A stretch of DNA of 16,618 nt from Acetobacteraceae bacterium (lineage in GTDB: Bacteria > Pseudomonadota > Alphaproteobacteria > Acetobacterales > Acetobacteraceae), in assembly GCA_947478535.1 (NCBI GenBank), contig CANJXD010000065.1, forward strand, positions 1 through 16,618. Reading direction: 5' to 3'. The position numbers and the translations under genes are program-made. The notes beneath the pieces were generated by a model. It worked only from the letters and a program-made list of their open reading frames with translations. It had not been told where the DNA came from and did not search any database. Shown in pieces: positions 7,466-14,237 of the stretch. Positions within the stretch are counted from its first letter, which is position 1, and each line of letters opens with the position of its first letter.

Positions 7466-7656
7466 GGGGCATACTCCGGGCGTCATGGGGCGGCAGGTTG
7501 GGCCGCGTCTTCGCGCGAACCGGGCGGCTTGTCCAGCGGCGGCGTGTTACCACGGCGGCTGGGCGCCGGGCTATCCGCCCGTTCCGGGCGCCTTTTGTGG
7601 CCCGATCCTCCGCAGGACGATGCCGTCTCGATCTACGACAACGGGCCGCGACAGAA

Positions 7657-7745
7657 GTGATGAGGTGGACGGCTCCTTTCGCTCGATGCCTTCAACAGGT
7701 CCGAGCTTGGCACACGATGCCGCTCGGGGCCGTCCACCTCATCAC
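7657..7745. repeat. perfect 17-bp inverted repeat enclosing 55 bp
   Basis: The left arm GTGATGAGGTGGACGGC (7657-7673) is the exact reverse complement of the right arm (7729-7745). Inside, CGAGC-TT-GGCA-cacga-TGCC-GCTCG forms a second nested stem. The whole 89 bp could fold as one branched hairpin in RNA or be a MITE-like element. No matching target duplication is visible in the flanks. The repeat itself is certain; its nature is unknown. Confidence 0.85.
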
Positions 7746-7782
7746 CTCTCATCCCTGGGTGCTGGCAAATGTGCGGCAATAG

Positions 7783-7878
7783 CCGAGGCCTCTGCCCTAT
7801 CCGCACCCGAACGGCGCCGTCACCTGGGTGAAACTGGACCCGGCCATCGAGGCGAAGCGCGCGTCACTGAAGGAATAG
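7783..7878 (+). pseudogene. possible C-terminal scrap of an unidentified coding sequence
   Basis: One frame ending in TAG at 7876-7878 reads ...YPHPNGAVTWVKLDPAIEAK and then RASLKE. It has protein-like composition, but a stop lies just upstream and there is no start. I do not recognise the family. It may be the tail of a gene lost by deletion, or chance in GC-rich DNA. Confidence 0.2.
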
Positions 7879-7990
7879 GCCTGCTCCCACGCCCTCACGG
7901 TTGTGCCGGTGACCGGTCGAGGTGGCGGGCGCTCCAACAGCCCAGCCAGCCGCTTGGCTCGGACCGCAGCCACCGAGGGAATCCCTAAAG

Positions 7991-8011
7991 CGATTCAGTC
8001 CGATGGAATCG
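7991..8011. repeat. small inverted repeat CGATTC-N9-GAATCG
   Basis: Six-base arms with a 9-nt spacer lie 18 bp beyond the stop codon of the RTX pseudogene on the minus strand. No U-run follows, so a terminator is unlikely. Similar short palindromes occur as dispersed repeats in alphaproteobacterial genomes. Confidence 0.4.
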
Positions 8012-8029
8012 TGCTCCAAGTCGGCCGCG

Positions 8030-9600
8030 TCAGGCCACGACAACGAAATCTGTGGAGCTGATACCAGCGGCCGGGATGGTCTGTAGCGTCAGGACAAGGG
8101 TGGACTTTCCACCGTCGCCATCGGCGTCCCACCACAGTCGGCCCGCATCGCTTTCGTAGATGAACTGCCCGACGCCGGCGGCCGAGGTCGATGTGCCGAC
8201 CAACCGGGTCACGAAGTGGCCGGTTGCGGCCAGGTCCATGCCGGCAGACAATCCGCCGCCGAACCCGGTCGCCGAAACCTCGATCCGGTCGCTGCCCATC
8301 CCGAAATCGTCGATCCTGTCGCCGGCTTCATCCGCGTTGGCATAGCGGAACAGGTCGTCGCCATCGCCGCCGACCAATGTATCGCGGCCCAGCCCACCGA
8401 CGAGCGTGTCAGCCCCCCCCGCCGCCGGAGAGGCTATCGTGCCCTGCCGCCGCGCGCAGGATGTCGGCGCCATCACCACCGCCCAACAGGTCGGCCGCAC
8501 TGCCGGAGGCAAGGTCGAAGCGTTCCACGCCCGAGAACACCAGCCAGCTATGGGCGGCATTGAGTTGAGAGCCGGCGACGCCATCATGGCCGCCACCAGC
8601 GCCGGCGGTGAGTGCAAGCTGTATGGCGTAGGTCGCGGTTGACAGATCGGCGATGAGCACGTCCTCGCCGCCACCTGCGTCCCAGCCATCATGGCCACGG
8701 ATCCCGCGCAGCGTATCCGCACCCTCGCCAGTGCTGAACTGGTCATCAAGGAAGTCGGTTCTCCGCGTCGTGATGTTGTCGTTGCCGGAACCCGTCACCA
8801 GCGTCATGAACTCAGCGCCGCGCACTGTGCCCATGCCGTCGAGGATGGCGACGCTGTCCGGTGTCTCGAGGTTGAGCACCACCGCTTCGGTCGCGGTGCC
8901 GACATCGTCGCCATACCAATCGACGCCGGTGCCGAGATCGACATCGTCATTGCCCGCGCCACCCTGCACGGAATCATTGCCGGCGCCGGTGCGCAGCACG
9001 TCGGCGCCAGCGCCGGCATCGAGGCTGTCGTCGCCCGATCCGCTGGTCACCACGAAGCGCTCGTCGGCGCCGAAAGCCTCACCGGCGGTGACGGAATACA
9101 TCCGGATATTGGCGAGCAGCGTGCCGTTGCCATCGGCGCTGCCGATCTCCCGGAAGGTCAGCAGGTTGCGCTGCGCGCCACTGCCAGCGCCGCCGGTAAC
9201 GTCGATATACGACGTCTCCCAGGATACGGTGGGGTCCAGGTAGGGAGCGTTGGACGGGCCCCAGGTGAGGATGGTGCCCCCCCAGGAGACCTCCAGGCGC
9301 GCCTGTGCCGCGCCGTTCAGCGTCATCGCATCGAAGGCGATGCGGAAGACGGCCCCCTCGGTGGCGCCATCCACGCGCTGGCTGATGGCCCGGTTGCTGC
9401 CAGGCGTCGCGCCCTCCAGGTCCAGGCCGAAGCGCCCCTCGGATGGCGTGACACCGGCCGCGGCGGTGAACAGTTCATGGCCATCGCCCGAGGTCAGCGT
9501 CCAGGCATAAAGCGTATCGAGCGAGACGGTGTAGCCGCTCGGCTTCAGCGCCGGGTCCTGAACGACCTCGAAGCCGCCATTGCCGATGCGGTTGTCGGCA
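8030..9600 (-). pseudogene. RTX (hemolysin-type calcium-binding repeat) protein, 5'-truncated and frameshifted
   Basis: The encoded protein starts with a carbohydrate-binding-like beta domain (NRIGNGGFE...LYAWTLTSGDGHE...GLDLEGA...ISQRVDGA). It continues with several blocks of GGxGxDxLx calcium-binding nonapeptides (SGSGDDSLDAGAGADVL, GAGNDSVQGGAGNDDVDLG, GGLGRDTLVGGDGDDLF) and ends with FIYESDAGRLWWDADGDG and STDFVVVA, a C-terminus usual for type I-secreted proteins. Two lesions are visible. At a run of eight G (8413-8420 on the map) the frame shifts; seven G would join GHDSLSGGGG to ADTLVGG. The 5' end stops at an IS-like terminus near 9601, so the native start is missing; a GTG at 9614 inside the IS end is the only nearby start. 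No secretion genes are adjacent. Confidence 0.8.
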
Positions 9601-9679
9601 TGACACCTGCCCACGATGCCGTGGAATTCGTGCCCACGATCGCCTGGAACTGCTACCCACGATCACCGGAATACGCAGA
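9601..9679 (+). mobile_element. IS21-like terminal repeat remnant
   Basis: The segment opens with TGACAC and carries three copies of CCCACGAT-led repeats at 9610, 9633 and 9656. The period is exactly 23 bp, and each is followed by a variant of CRCC-GGAA-TNC. Multiple spaced repeats inside the element ends are a known feature of IS21-family elements, where IstA binds. No istA or istB sequence remains. The RTX reading frame is interrupted exactly at the TGACAC. The family assignment rests on pattern and memory only. Confidence 0.4.
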
Positions 9680-9842
9680 CAATCCAACGAATGGGCCACC
9701 CAGCGCGCCCGCTACATGACCCGGGAAACCATCGGCTCCATGAGCGACAATCCCGCGGTCAGCCTGCCCGCCGTGGCCGCCTGACACGGCGGCTCAAACC
9801 GCCAAGGAGCACGTCTCCTACACCACGCCTCGGGGCACGATC
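9680..9842 (+). mobile_element. 3' end of an IS256-like (Mutator-type) transposase and its terminal repeat
   Basis: One frame reads QSNEWATQRARYMTRETIGS and then MSDNPAVSLPAVAA, ending at the TGA at 9782-9784. This closely resembles the last residues of IS256-family transposases from alphaproteobacteria. A GGCGG-CTCAAA-CCGCC hairpin (9788-9803) follows the stop. A candidate terminal inverted repeat (CTACACCACGCC...) lies at about 9815-9842. The rest of the transposase is absent, cut off by the IS21-like end. Confidence 0.5.
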
Positions 9843-10091
9843 CAAGGACCCCACCGGCGGAGTGATCGGCGTCCAATCGCCCCCCGTTGGCGAATGGGGT
9901 ACTCGGTGGTTGCTGGCATCGCCGGGGCCGGGTTGGCCATGCTGGCGGTGGAGCCGGTGGCGAACATTCGTCGCCGGCATTTGGTGCCGGCAAGACGCTC
10001 CGGGCGATGCATGCTGGCGCAGCGCTGGTGTGGGGGCCTGCGTGGGGGCCACAACCACGAGCGCCAAAAAACGCTCAAAATCAATGGATGG
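9843..10091. other. about 250 bp without a recognisable gene
   Basis: This lies between the IS256-like end and tRNA-Leu. Overlapping open frames on both strands carry no recognisable motif. A five-base stem GAGCG/CGCTC around an A6/T6 loop (10059-10076) lies just 3' of the tRNA and may help end its transcript, although the T-run sits in the loop. Confidence 0.5.
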
Positions 10092-10177
10092 TGGTGCCCC
10101 CGGGGAGATTCGAACTCCCACACCCTCTCAGGCGAGCGATTTTGAGTCGCCTGCGTCTACCGTTCCGCCACAGGGGC
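10092..10177 (-). tRNA. tRNA-Leu (anticodon CAA)
   Basis: An 86-nt class II tRNA with encoded CCA. The acceptor stem GCCCCTG pairs with CGGGGGC, followed by discriminator A and CCA. The anticodon arm GCGA-CTCAAAA-TCGC gives anticodon CAA for UUG. There is a long variable arm after TCGCTCGCC, and the T-arm is GGGAG-TTCGAAT-CTCCC. The D-arm GGCGGAACGGTAGACGC is typical of bacterial tRNA-Leu. It sits at the border between IS debris and conserved genes. Confidence 0.96.
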
Positions 10178-10290
10178 ACGCGCCACGGGGCGCGCATACC
10201 GGTTCTTTAAATCGCTTGGGCGTCGCGGGGAAGCCACCGGCAGCAAAACACCCGCCCAGCTTGCACGAAGGGCATCGGGCGCCGGCTGGG

Positions 10291-10842
10291 TCACACCAGC
10301 CCCTTGACCACCACTAGCCCCCAGGCGGCGATGGTCACGGCATCCTTGATCCCGCCCGCCCGCAGCATCGCCTCGAATTCCGTGCGGGGGATACGCCGCG
10401 CCACCAGGTCCTGCTCCTCCGTCTCAAGCGAGGCGGCGCCGCGTGTCAGCCCGGTGGCGAGGATGATGTTGGCGCCCTGGTTCATCGTCCCTGGCGCTTC
10501 ATACAAATGCGCCACGAAGGTGAGGGATGCCGCAACCAGCCCTGTCTCCTCCCGCAGTTCATGCGCCGCGACCACCAGCGGGTCGGTCCCCGGCGGGCCC
10601 CACATGCCCATCGGGAATTCCCACAGTCTTTCGCCGACGGGGTAGCGGAACTGCTGCACCAACTCGACCGAGCCATCCGCATGCACCGGGACCACCAGGG
10701 TGAAATCGGTCTTCTCGATCACGCCATAGATGCCGGCGGAGCCATCGCGCCGCCGCACCGCATCCTCCCGCACCCGCATCCAGCGGTTTTCATAGACCAG
10801 CCGGGTGCCGGTGGTCTCGATATCGGGCGTGTCGTCAGCCAA
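10291..10842 (-). CDS. Nudix hydrolase (ADP-ribose pyrophosphatase-like)
   Basis: A 183-residue protein with LVYENRWMRVRED at the N-terminus and FTLVVPVHADGSVELVQQFR before the Nudix region, as in ADP-ribose/NDP-sugar pyrophosphatases. The Nudix box is partly degenerate: HELREETGL is intact at its end, but Arg of REuxEE is His and the preceding Glu position is Thr (GTDPLVVAAHELREETG). The metal-binding REETG glutamates remain. I chose the TTG at 10842 because GAGAGG lies 9 nt upstream and its first codons follow the neighbour's stop closely. An ATG at 10875 would add 11 residues and overlap the paiB-like gene by 41 bp. It is probably translated with the upstream FMN-binding gene. The substrate is uncertain. 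Confidence 0.9.
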   Translation of the reverse strand: MADDTPDIETTGTRLVYENRWMRVREDAVRRRDGSAGIYGVIEKTDFTLVVPVHADGSVELVQQFRYPVGERLWEFPMGMWGPPGTDPLVVAAHELREETGLVAASLTFVAHLYEAPGTMNQGANIILATGLTRGAASLETEEQDLVARRIPRTEFEAMLRAGGIKDAVTIAAWGLVVVKGLV

Positions 10843-11470
10843 TCCCGTTCGCCTCTCGCCCCATGCCATTTGCATCGCGGAGTGCCGCCGCGGCCGCGTG
10901 TTCGCCCCTTGCGTCGAGCGCCGCGGCCACGGCGGCCCGGTCGGCCAGGGAGCGATTCTGGCTCTGCTTGCGCTTGCCTGTCCATTCCGTGACGGTGATG
11001 GAAAGGCCGACCAGGGCGCGGAACATGCCGTCCATGTATTTCGCGGGCTGGGCGTCCATGTCGAAGCCCGGCGTGGGTTCGTAGCGCGCGGCGAGCGCCC
11101 GCATCTGCACCGCGATCGCGTCCGTGTCCTCGATCAGCGTCGCGTGGCCGCGGGCCTGGACGGTGTCGTAGTTCCAGGTCGGCACGCTGGGATGCACGCC
11201 GTACCAGGCGGAGGAGACATAGGCGTGCGGCCCGCGGAACACCGCGACAGCTTCGGCGCCCGCCCCTGCGAAGGCCTTCCATTGCGGATTGGCACGCGCG
11301 AGGTGGCAGAGCAGCCGGGCGGGTTGATCCCCTTCGGGCGGCAGCAGATGGAAGGGCAGGTGGCTGACGGTGACCGGGTCGCCGGAAATCAGCAGGCCGA
11401 AATCATTCTGCTCGACGAAGCGGAAGATCCAATCCGGATCGTCCTGCCGGAAGGCGGGGGGCGTGTACAT
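10835..11470 (-). CDS. FMN-binding negative transcriptional regulator, PaiB family
   Basis: A 211-residue member of the PaiB/FMN-binding split-barrel family. Visible signatures are MYTPPAFRQDDPDWIFRF at the start, HLPFHLLPPEG, LLCHLARANPQWKAF, AVFRGPHAYVSSAWYG and VPTWNYDTVQARG. The last two strands usually line the flavin site. Bacillus PaiB was described as a repressor of sporulation and protease genes; most homologues are uncharacterised flavin proteins, so the regulator label is by family only. AGGA lies 8 nt before the ATG. The last codons overlap the start region of the Nudix gene. A perfect 14-bp palindrome lies about 100 bp upstream. Confidence 0.9.
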   Translation of the reverse strand: MYTPPAFRQDDPDWIFRFVEQNDFGLLISGDPVTVSHLPFHLLPPEGDQPARLLCHLARANPQWKAFAGAGAEAVAVFRGPHAYVSSAWYGVHPSVPTWNYDTVQARGHATLIEDTDAIAVQMRALAARYEPTPGFDMDAQPAKYMDGMFRALVGLSITVTEWTGKRKQSQNRSLADRAAVAAALDARGEHAAAAALRDANGMGREANGIG

Positions 11471-11515
11471 CGGGGGAATCCTGCGAGGCGGGGGCGTGAT
11501 CGGCGCGAGGCGGCA

Positions 11516-11535
11516 GCCCGGCCGTGAGGCCGGGC
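11516..11535. repeat. strong hairpin with 8-bp GC arms between the EamA and PaiB-type genes
   Basis: GCCCGGCC and GGCCGGGC flank a GTGA loop. It lies downstream of the folD-EamA operon and 46 bp upstream of the PaiB-type start, both on the minus strand. There is no U-run on either side, so it is either a weak terminator or a 5'-leader stem. Confidence 0.5.
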
Positions 11536-11562
11536 ACAGGTCAGAAGCGCGGAGCTCGTCGT

Positions 11563-11576
11563 CGCATGATCATGCG
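11563..11576. repeat. perfect 14-bp palindrome CGCATGATCATGCG
   Basis: This fully symmetric 14-mer lies in the 183-bp gap between the EamA gene and the PaiB-type gene, 93-106 bp upstream of the latter. It has the form of a dimeric repressor site. The binder is unknown. Confidence 0.4.
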
Positions 11577-11653
11577 TGAAGACTGCCGGAAGCCGGTCAC
11601 CCCATTCCATTGCGAATTCCGCATGCCACCCCCGCGCGCTTGATCCCGCCCCG

Positions 11654-12529
11654 TCATCCCGCTGATCGTGCCCGCACCACCAGCGCGAGGCCCGTCAACG
11701 TCAGCACCCCGCCCATGATATCGCTCAGGAACAGGCGTTCCCCCAGCAGCGCCCATCCGAACACGGCGGCCAGCGGCGGCGCCAGCAATTGCAGGGCGGA
11801 GGCGGTGGAGGTCGGCACGCGCCGCAGCATGATGAAATACAGCGCGTAGGCCCCGATGCCGACGGCCAGCATGGACCACAGCAGCGCTGCCAGGGTGGTG
11901 GTACCAGGAAGGCCCGGCGGGCCGCCTTCCAGCGTCACGGCCAGCGCCAGGCAGAGCAGGGCGGAAACCGTGGTCTGGCCGAGGCTCGCGGCCCACAGGT
12001 TCACCCGCGCCTTGGCGGGGGCGTAGATCAGCAGCCCCACCGCCTGCGCCGCCGCCGCCAGGATGGCGAACAGGAAACCCGAGGCCTCCGCCCGGTCCAG
12101 CCCATCCAGCGCCCGCAGCAGGCCGAGCAGCGCGACACCGGACCAGCCGAGTGCGAGCCCTGCCCAGGCCTGGCGCGGCAGGGGGCGGCGCAGCACCAGG
12201 CTTTCCCCTGCCGCGACGATTAGTGGCGTGGTGGCGCAGAGCAGCGCCACGAGGCCGGATGGGATGCGCGCCATGGCGAGCCAGGCGAGTGCCAGGTACC
12301 CACCCATCCCGAAGATGCCCAGCGCCGCGACCCGCAGCGCATCCCTCGCTGCCGGCGCCGGGGCGCGGAGTGCCAGGGCGAGGCCCAGCAGCAGCGGCGC
12401 CGTCAGGGAAAAGCGGATGGCGAGTGACCAGAGCGGTGGCCATTCCCGCACCACGATCCCCGCCACCGTAAAGGCGGACGCCCAGAGGGCGATGAAGGCC
12501 GCCCCGATCAGCAGCCCCCCGCGTCCCAT
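11654..12529 (-). CDS. EamA/RhaT (DMT-superfamily) transporter
   Basis: A 291-residue integral membrane protein with about ten hydrophobic segments arranged as two EamA repeats. The first starts at LLIGAAFIALWASAFTVAG (the family's W-x-S-x-F-x-x-x-x pattern). The second contains LLWSMLAVGIGAYALYFIML, and the end reads PPLAAVFGWALLGERLFLSD then MGGVLTLTGLALVV, the canonical second-half signature. EamA proteins are mostly efflux carriers for amino acids, nucleosides or other small metabolites in the inner membrane; the cargo is not predictable. The ATG at 12529 is 2 bp after the folD stop codon; upstream in the same frame only folD antisense-frame shadow is read. Confidence 0.92.
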   Translation of the reverse strand: MGRGGLLIGAAFIALWASAFTVAGIVVREWPPLWSLAIRFSLTAPLLLGLALALRAPAPAARDALRVAALGIFGMGGYLALAWLAMARIPSGLVALLCATTPLIVAAGESLVLRRPLPRQAWAGLALGWSGVALLGLLRALDGLDRAEASGFLFAILAAAAQAVGLLIYAPAKARVNLWAASLGQTTVSALLCLALAVTLEGGPPGLPGTTTLAALLWSMLAVGIGAYALYFIMLRRVPTSTASALQLLAPPLAAVFGWALLGERLFLSDIMGGVLTLTGLALVVRARSAG

Positions 12530-12531
12530 GG

Positions 12532-13374
12532 TCAACGCCGGCGGGTGATGGCGGCGTCCAGCGTGTTCTCCAGCAGGCAGGCAATGGTCATCGGGCCGAC
12601 CCCACCGGGGACGGGGGTGATGGCCTCGGCACGGCCCGCGACCTCCGCGAAGGCGACATCGCCGACCAGGCGCCCATCGGCCAGCCGGTTGATGCCGACA
12701 TCGATCACCGTAGCGCCTTCGGCAATCCAGTCGCCGCGCACCATTTCGGGCCGCCCGACCGCTGCGACCAGGATTTCCGCCCGGCGGCATTCGGCCGGCA
12801 GGTCCCGGGTGCGCGAATGCACGATCGTCACCGTGCAGTCCGCGGCCAGCAGCAGCTGCGCCATCGGCCGCCCGACAATGTTGCTGCGCCCAAGCACCAC
12901 CGCCCGCGCGCCCGGCAAGGCGGCGCCCGACGCCGCGAGCAGGTGCATCACCCCCTTCGGCGTGCAGGGCACCAGCCCCGGCTGGCCGGAGGCGAGCCGC
13001 CCGGCATTGAGCGGGTGGAACCCATCCGCATCCTTCTCCGGCGCAACGGCCAAAATCACGATCTCCGCGCGGATCTGCGGCGGCAGCGGCAGTTGCACCA
13101 GGATGCCATCCACGACGGGGTCCGCGTTCAGGGCCGCGACGACGGCCAATAGCTCGGCTTCCGTTGTGCTGGCGGGCAGCGCGATGGTGGCGCTGTCGAA
13201 GCCCACCTCCTTAGCGGCCTTGTCCTTGTTGCGGACATAGACGCCGGAGGCCGGGTCATCCCCCACCCGCACCACCCGCAGGCCGGGGCGATAGGACAGG
13301 GTGGCAACGCGGGCCGCGATGCGCTGGCGGAGCGCGGCGGCGACCGCCTTGCCGTCGATGATCCGGGCCGTCAT
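12532..13374 (-). CDS. folD: bifunctional methylenetetrahydrofolate dehydrogenase / methenyltetrahydrofolate cyclohydrolase
   Basis: A 280-residue cytosolic enzyme interconverting 5,10-methylene-, 5,10-methenyl- and 10-formyl-tetrahydrofolate with NADP. The catalytic lysine is Lys50 in YVRNKDKAA, with Gln94 in LVQLPLP and Asp117 in [10 protein letters not shown], matching E. coli FolD Lys54, Gln98 and Asp121 with a constant offset. The NADP-binding [18 protein letters not shown] and [11 protein letters not shown] signatures are intact. It overlaps the DUF167 gene by 4 bp (ATGA) and is followed 2 bp later by the EamA gene, so it is the third gene of a yggT-DUF167-folD-EamA unit. Confidence 0.97.
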   Translation of the reverse strand: MTARIIDGKAVAAALRQRIAARVATLSYRPGLRVVRVGDDPASGVYVRNKDKAAKEVGFDSATIALPASTTEAELLAVVAALNADPVVDGILVQLPLPPQIRAEIVILAVAPEKDADGFHPLNAGRLASGQPGLVPCTPKGVMHLLAASGAALPGARAVVLGRSNIVGRPMAQLLLAADCTVTIVHSRTRDLPAECRRAEILVAAVGRPEMVRGDWIAEGATVIDVGINRLADGRLVGDVAFAEVAGRAEAITPVPGGVGPMTIACLLENTLDAAITRRR

Positions 13375-13628
13375 GCGATGAGCTTTTCCAGTTTCGGGAC
13401 CAGCTGCGCCGGGTCCCCGGCGATGCGGAGCACCTTTTGGCGCGAAGCGCCGCCCAGCGCCAGATCGACCGAGGAGGGAGCGATACCAAGCGCCTTCGCC
13501 ACCGCCTGGCAGACGGCGCGATTGGCACGGCCATCTTCCGCCACTTCCGCCACCGCCAGCTTCAGCGCAGCGCCATCGGCGGAAAGGCCGCCAATACCAG
13601 GGCGCCGGGCGCGGGGCTGGACCTTCAC
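13371..13628 (-). CDS. DUF167 (YggU) family protein
   Basis: A small protein of at least 85 residues with the DUF167 layout: [59 protein letters not shown]. The function is unknown. DUF167 genes commonly lie beside yggT, as here. The annotated GTG (13628) cuts into the first strand: in-frame codons upstream encode [15 protein letters not shown], which resembles the normal family N-terminus. No ATG, GTG or TTG occurs there, only a CTG at 13673 that overlaps the yggT stop codon, so translation may start at that CTG by coupling. Confidence 0.85.
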   Translation of the reverse strand: MKVQPRARRPGIGGLSADGAALKLAVAEVAEDGRANRAVCQAVAKALGIAPSSVDLALGGASRQKVLRIAGDPAQLVPKLEKLIA

Positions 13629-13669
13629 GGACAGGTCCAGGCCATCACCCCTGAGGCGCCAGGGAGGGT

Positions 13670-13981
13670 TCAGAAGTAGAGACCGCCGAGCAGCATGTAG
13701 CGCTGCACCGCGCCGAGCGCGATCTGCACCGCCGTGATCAAGAGCAGCACGACCAGGGGCGAAAGATCGACCCCGCCAAGGTTCGGCAGGCGGTTCCTCA
13801 GCGGCCGCAGCGCCGGCTCGGTGACGCGGTAGAGGAAGTCCGCGATGGTCCAGACCACCTTGTTGCGGCCATCAAGCACGTTGAATGCCATCAGCGTCTG
13901 CACGATGGCAGCCAGCATTACCGCCCACCAGAAAAGGTCGAGCGCCGCCCGAAGGAGGAAGAAGACAGCATCGAGCAACAT
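13670..13981 (-). CDS. yggT: YggT family inner-membrane protein
   Basis: A 103-residue protein with two hydrophobic spans, LLRAALDLFWWAVMLAAIVQ and LVVLLLITAVQIALGAVQRY. They flank the conserved amphipathic loop FLYRVTEPALRPLRNRLPNLGGVDLSP, the YggT hallmark (repeat of the P-x-L-x-P-[IL]-R type). YggT proteins have been linked to osmotic and cation tolerance and, in some bacteria, to division or membrane organisation; no biochemical role is certain. It is the first gene of the minus-strand unit with DUF167 and folD, and is divergent from tRNA-Ala. Confidence 0.93.
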   Translation of the reverse strand: MLLDAVFFLLRAALDLFWWAVMLAAIVQTLMAFNVLDGRNKVVWTIADFLYRVTEPALRPLRNRLPNLGGVDLSPLVVLLLITAVQIALGAVQRYMLLGGLYF

Positions 13982-14052
13982 GCAGCGGATCCCCGGCGTG
14001 ACGGGCGGAACCTAGTGGCGCAGGGGTTACGGAACAAGGCACAGGCCCCCGC

Positions 14053-14081
14053 TTGACACCCGGCAATCGTCCAACCATAAG
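14053..14081 (+). promoter_or_regulatory. sigma-70-type promoter of tRNA-Ala
   Basis: A consensus -35 box TTGACA (14053-14058) is followed after 17 bp by CATAAG (14076-14081), which matches TATAAT at four of six positions. Transcription would start about 10 bp before the tRNA at 14098. Confidence 0.7.
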
Positions 14082-14097
14082 CCGTGCCCTGCGGTGC

Positions 14098-14173
14098 GGG
14101 GGTGTAGCTCAGTTGGTAGAGCGCGTCGTTCGCAATGACGAGGTCAGCGGTTCGATCCCGCTCACCTCCACCA
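14098..14173 (+). tRNA. tRNA-Ala (anticodon CGC)
   Basis: A 76-nt tRNA with encoded CCA. The acceptor GGGGGTG pairs with CACCTCC, the D-arm is GCTC-AGTTGGTA-GAGC, the anticodon loop TTCGCAA gives CGC (GCG codons), and the T-arm is AGCGG-TTCGATC-CCGCT. A truncated integrase reading frame starts 65 bp downstream, so this gene is a probable integration site for a genomic island. Confidence 0.96.
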
Positions 14174-14237
14174 CCGCTTCATAAATTTCAGTGACATAGG
14201 CTCATGCAGGCCGCGCCCGTAACACAGGCTGCACCAC

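Larger units (their letters stand above)
7466..8029. other. 564-bp stretch without a convincing gene
   Basis: The stretch separates acpXL from the RTX pseudogene. It must hold the promoter of the VLCFA cluster on the minus strand. It also contains a large inverted repeat (7657-7745), a possible C-terminal coding scrap (7783-7878) and a small inverted repeat (7991-8011). Open frames crossing it on the plus strand start inside acpXL antisense and resemble nothing I know. Confidence 0.6.

Noticed and set aside
7164..7988. A 274-residue plus-strand open frame spanning the acpXL antisense and the intergenic region
   Set aside because: It starts inside acpXL antisense, has no recognisable domain and runs through the inverted repeat.
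10059..10076. Stem-loop after tRNA-Leu considered as an intrinsic terminator
   Set aside because: The stem is only 5 bp and the T-run is in the loop rather than after the stem.
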